A stretch of DNA of 64,000 nt. Source: Tetradesmus obliquus. Taxonomy: Eukaryota; Chlorophyta; Chlorophyceae; Sphaeropleales; Scenedesmaceae. The translations under genes and the position numbers were made by a program. The stretch spans positions 1,222,501-1,286,500 of the forward strand of contig CP126201.1 in the NCBI GenBank assembly GCA_030272155.1, read 5' to 3'. Below, piece by piece: positions 60,421 through 64,000 of this stretch. How positions within the stretch are numbered: position 1 is the stretch's first letter; the number at the start of each line of letters is the position of its first letter. The notes under the pieces are model-generated. The model was not told where the DNA came from and did not search any database. It saw nothing but the letters and a program-made list of their open reading frames with translations.

Positions 60421-60788
60421 TTTGTATACACTCAATTAGAATGTCATCCCAACAGGAACCGCGTGTGTTCGCTGACAGTGCTGTACTGTCTTGCACAGTT
60501 CCAAGCCACCCTCAGCACTGTTGTACAGCTTGAAGCTTCCAAGCAACGACCAACCGCAGCGTTGAACTGCTCAGATGACCGATCTGAAACAACACACCTC
60601 AACCGAAACCCTTCACACAGAACACTGTTAGCAACTGCCCACGTTTGAATGGATATACTCCTTGGACACACCCGGCAGACGTCTACAACGCTTAGGGCGC
60701 AGGTTCGATTGCAGCAATAGCTGAATTGTTGGAACGGCCATGACGCAGTGTGTGTCGGTACTGAGAGCAGCATGATGATCAGCTCCTG
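60421..60788. promoter_or_regulatory. divergent intergenic region, P5A-ATPase / C2 gene
   Basis: The 368 bp between opposed start codons must include both promoters. No CTG arrays are present. GGATATAC at 60652 is a weak TATA candidate only. Confidence 0.4.
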
Positions 60789-62390
60789 ATGACTGCACTT
60801 GAGTCCCACCCTCTGCGCATTACAGACAGAGACTTGCTGAAGGAGGTTTCGCAGGACGAATGGTTTACCAGCTTCAAGGGACTTGACCTGCACATCAGGG
60901 TGAGTGCTGGCACTGCTGCTGCTGCTGCCCCTGGTGCAACAACAGGCGTACACATGCTGCACACAGGTCTCACCTACAACAGCAGCACTGAAGTCGTGTG
61001 CAGAGCTACCACTGGGATCTTCGTTATCAAACATTCAGCAGTAGATGCTGTGTCAGCTTGAACTGGCAGGCATGCGTTGCATGCTCGTCCAGGCTAGCAA
61101 GCATACCTCGCCAGCCACCTGAAGGCAACGCATGCTAGTTTGCTGTTCACTTATAGTGCGACTGTTTCTTCGCTCTGCTGAACACAGCACTTGCCAAGTC
61201 GTTGAGGCAGTGCAATAGCTCTTATGTGTGTGCCCCAGCGCCGTGCCAACTGCAGAAGGGTGCACATACATGCACTGTCTGAGCCTCCTGCAAGGGAGCA
61301 GCAGACGCTAACATCCAGGATGTCGCTGCGGCGCTATGCTTTGAAGGACTATAAGCCTATACTGCTGGATGCACATGTAACTTTCTACAATGCTGCAGGT
61401 GTTGGGTGCGCGTGACCTGTCACCCAAAGCCAGGGCAGGCCTGCCAGACCCTTACTGCAAGATCTTGTGTGGCCAAGCGCAGCACCGCACAGCGACGCAG
61501 CGCAGGTGCGCATGCAACATCACAACAGCACAACAGCAGCAACACAACAGCTCAGCAGCACAGCCTCTGCTGCTGCAGCCGGCTGGAGGTGGACAGCTAC
61601 TGCAGCTGCTCTGGAAAGCTGCGGCAGGCTGAGCAGCTTGCAGGAAGCACGGCACATCTTGCAGGAGCAGTGTGCAGGCTCACACCTAACGGCTTTGGGC
61701 AGCAACAGTGCAGAGTAGCAGGTGCTCCGTCGCGTTGGAGGCTGAACAGCTTGCAGGAACCACGGCACGTTCTGCAGGAGCAGTGCACAGGCTCACACGC
61801 AATGGCAATGGGTAATAACAGCGCAGAGTAATTGCAACAGTTGCTCTGGAGAACTTCAGCTGGCTGAGCAGCTTGCAGGAAGCACGGCAAAGTTGCAGGA
61901 GCAGCGTGCAGCCTCACACGCAATGGCAATGGGTAGCAACATTGCGGAGTAGCAGCTGCTTCGTTGCGTTGGAGGCTGAGCAGCTTGCATGAACCACAGC
62001 ACGTCTTGCAGGAGCAGTGTGCAGGCTCATACTAACGGCTTTGGACAGCAACAGTGCAGAGTAGCAGCTGCTCTTTTGAGTTGGAGGCTGATCAGCTTCC
62101 AGGAAGCGCAGCATGTTCTGCAGGAGCAGTGTGTAGGCTCATACGCAATGTCTTTGGACAGCAACAGCGCAAAGTAGTCGCAGCAGTTGCTCTGTACAGC
62201 TGCAGGCTGAGCAGCAGGAAGCACATCACACTGCGTGCAGGAGCAGCGTCCAGCTCATGCATTGGCTTTGAACCAGCAGCGGTAGCGTGTTCACCTACAT
62301 GCAGGTGTGATAGCAGCTGCATTGTGCGGGACTCTACATCTTGCGTATAGAGCATTCAAGTACATACACGCGCATGCAATGAACCTTTGG

Positions 62391-62438
<48 letters not shown>

Positions 62439-63805
62439 GCAGGACCCTAGACCCTGATTGGGGCGAAGAGTTCTACCTTGAGTGGCACGAGGTGTCTGCC
62501 GGCAAGCGCCAGGTGCTGGTGGAGGTGTGGGATTGGGACTTCTGGCGGCCCGATGAGCTGCTGGGGCGAGGCTTTGTGGACATCAACGCGCTTGCTTTTG
62601 AGCCGCAAGAGGTGAGGATTTGAAGGCTTTGGTGCTGTGTGGTGCGGCATGTTGCAGGGCGGCGTTCTTCTGGTGACGTCACTGGCGGCCTGACGAGCTG
62701 CTTGGGTGAGGCTTTGTGGACATCAATGCGCTTGCCTTTGAGGCGCAGGAGGTGAGAACACAGCTCGCTGCGCTGTGTGTTTGTGGCTGGTTGCAGCGTC
62801 AGCATGCTTGCATTTGAGCCGCATCAGGTGAGTTGCAGGGTTGGTTTTTGAAAGGCTGCAGAGTGAGCTATGCTGGTGGAGGTGTGGGACTGGGACTTCT
62901 GGCGGCCTGATGAGCTGCTTGGGCGAGGCTGTGTGGACGTCAATGCGCTTGCCTAAAAGCCGCAGGAGGTGAGATGTCTGTGGAAGTGGAAGTGTTGCTG
63001 CTGCGGCTGCCAGTTGCTGGAGCTTGACCGCAAGCTGCACCCTTCCAACATGACCAAAGTGTGGGCTGATGGCTGCCAGTTCACAACATACTGCTGCTGC
63101 TGCTGCTACTGCTGCCGCTGTCAGGTGCTTGAGCTTGACCTCAAGCTGCACCCTGCTAACATACGCAAGCTCAAAGACGTCAAGCCACCCACGCAGCAGC
63201 AGCCCAAGAAGCAGCATGTCAAGCAGGACGCGCAGCAGCAGCAGCCGCAGAGCCAGCTGCAGCGCGCGCTGTCGCACCCGCTGCTGTCGCAGCCGTCGCT
63301 GCGGCACTACTTGCAGGAAAAGCGCGGCGGCAATAAGCAGCAGCAGCAACCCAAGCAGCAGCACCCCCAGCAGCAGCCGCCGCAGCAGCAGCAGCTTCAA
63401 CCGCAGCAGCCGGAGCTGGGTACTGTGCGTGTTGCGCTGTGGTGGGCTCCCACGTGGCGGCACCACCATGCGTTTGATGTGGCGGAGCGAGTCAGCTTCT
63501 GCCTGCTGCCCGGCGAGATCAAGGTGTGCTTTGCAGGCTTGCTTATTGGGCTGGAATGGCTAGCGCACATGCATGTGAGTTGATGCATGTTTGTGAGCAA
63601 AGTATGTCACAGGGCTTATTGCGCTTCCTGCAACCAAGGTGAACAGCAGCAGTCGCTTTTCCAATTCAACAGAGTGCCAGGCTGTCAGTTGCAACTGATA
63701 ATGTATGCACCTCTCCTGCTGGCGCTGCTGCTGTAGGTGCCGCCTGTTGTGACGCATGCCAAGCTGGGCACGCTGTACGAGGAGCCATGCATCGTGTACA
63801 TCAAG
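60789..63805 (+). CDS. C2-domain protein, 5' part (gene continues past the window)
   Basis: Exons 60789-60899, 61399-61505, 62443-62611, 63125-63523 and 63737-63805 join in frame; the last ends at a GTGCGG donor, so the gene runs on. After MTALESHPLRITDRDLLKEV come LDLHIRVLGARDLSPKARAG, LPDPYCKILCG, RTLDPDWGEEFYLEW, QVLVEVWDWDFWRPDELLGR and GFVDINALAFEPQE, a complete C2 domain. The loop aspartates needed for Ca2+ binding are present (ARDL, LPDPY, EVWDWD, RPDE). Thus a Ca2+-dependent membrane-binding role is likely. A Lys/Gln-rich linker follows (about 100 residues), then a beta-rich stretch (TVRVALWWAPTWRHH, RVSFCLLPGEIK, LGTLYEEPCIVYIK) I do not recognise. Total function unknown. Confidence 0.8.
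61625..62225. repeat. six-copy ~111-122-bp tandem array in the C2 gene intron 2
   Basis: gctgagcagcttgcaggaagcacgg-like starts at about 61628, 61741, 61863, 61976, 62087 and 62208 (spacings 113, 122, 113, 111, 121). Units also share ttgcaggagcagtgtgcaggctca and cagcaacagtgcagagtagcag. No exon similarity is visible, unlike most arrays here. Confidence 0.85.
62612..62972 (+). repeat. three decayed copies of C2 exon 3 end with donors
   Basis: The exon 3 end (WRPDELLGRGFVDINALAF then EPQE plus GTGAGG) is followed by copies ending near 62751, 62827 and 62968, each with a GTGAG donor. The first and third contain in-frame stops (ttgggtgaggc and gcctaaaag), so they are dead exons. Confidence 0.88.
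63005..63075 (+). repeat. upstream copy of C2 exon 4 start
   Basis: 63016-63062 (LELDRKLHPSNMTKV) copies the exon 4 start at 63125 (VLELDLKLHPANIRKL), spacing about 113 bp. Its acceptor is ruined (ttgctggag). Confidence 0.75.
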
Positions 63806-64000
63806 GTGCGGCGCAGTGATACTGCATTGCGAGCTCCTGTCACAGTCAGTGTTTTGGTTGCTTTTGCAATGTGCATTGGCATGTGCCGATCCCCCTTCAG
63901 CATGCTCTGGTGCTTTTGCTGCTGCTCGCCTGCCATCATCACCTCTCAACACATGCCAACAGATACTCTAAATGATTCACCTCGTGTTGCCTTTTTTCCC

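Overview
This is a nuclear contig fragment from an intron-rich eukaryote, most probably a green alga (Chlorophyta; a chlorophycean of the Scenedesmus/Tetradesmus type is my best guess, inferred and not proven). The evidence is a plastid-type triosephosphate isomerase with an N-terminal extension, plant-like PCNA and P5A-ATPase sequences, the UGUAA motif downstream of several genes, GT-AG introns in nearly every gene, and extreme (CTG/CAG)n content in introns and as poly-Q/A/S in exons. I see no bacterial operon, CRISPR array, tRNA, rRNA or recognisable transposase.

Layout. 0.6-5.2 kb (-): secreted OCH1/GT32-like glycosyltransferase. 6.5-10.9 kb (-): mitochondrial carrier of the ornithine/basic amino acid type. 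11.4-12.8 kb (+): LYRM1-like LYR protein. 14.3-19.1 kb (-): type II membrane glycosyltransferase of the GT69/CMT1 (CAP59) family. 19.4-21.0 kb (+): triosephosphate isomerase. 22.7-26.0 kb (-): PCNA. 26.4-27.8 kb (+): MMACHC-like cobalamin-processing protein. 29.0-30.9 kb (-): MYND zinc-finger protein. 31.8-34.1 kb (-): secreted protein resembling the PhlG (DAPG hydrolase) family. 34.8-38.7 kb (-): cysteine-rich extracellular protein. 39.4-39.9 kb (+): intronless small bZIP-like protein. 41.4-60.4 kb (-): a 19-kb P5A-type ATPase gene (SPF1/MIA/ATP13A1) with about 25 exons. 60.8 kb to beyond the window (+): C2-domain protein. Four divergent pairs share 0.3-0.5 kb upstream regions. The genes are housekeeping genes with unrelated jobs and do not form a pathway.

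The striking feature is not a gene. In every confidently resolved multi-exon gene except the two-exon MMACHC gene and the MYND gene, short stretches (mostly 100-150 bp, some about 230-245 bp) that cross an exon-intron boundary are tandemly repeated. Some copies carry a 3' splice site plus the start of an exon, some the end of an exon plus a 5' splice site, and in one case (51.2-52.7 kb) ten exactly spaced 137-bp copies each carry a complete, in-phase 78-nt exon with its own donor and acceptor. Terminal exons with stop codons are copied too. Copies range from near-identical to decayed, so the process appears continuous. Acceptors are very often preceded by a (CTG)n tract on the coding strand.

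Exon coordinates were read by eye from splice consensus and protein-family similarity. Those of PCNA, TPI, LYRM1, MMACHC, the C2 protein and most of the P5A-ATPase are the most secure. Those of the GT32-like, carrier and cysteine-rich genes are partly approximate.
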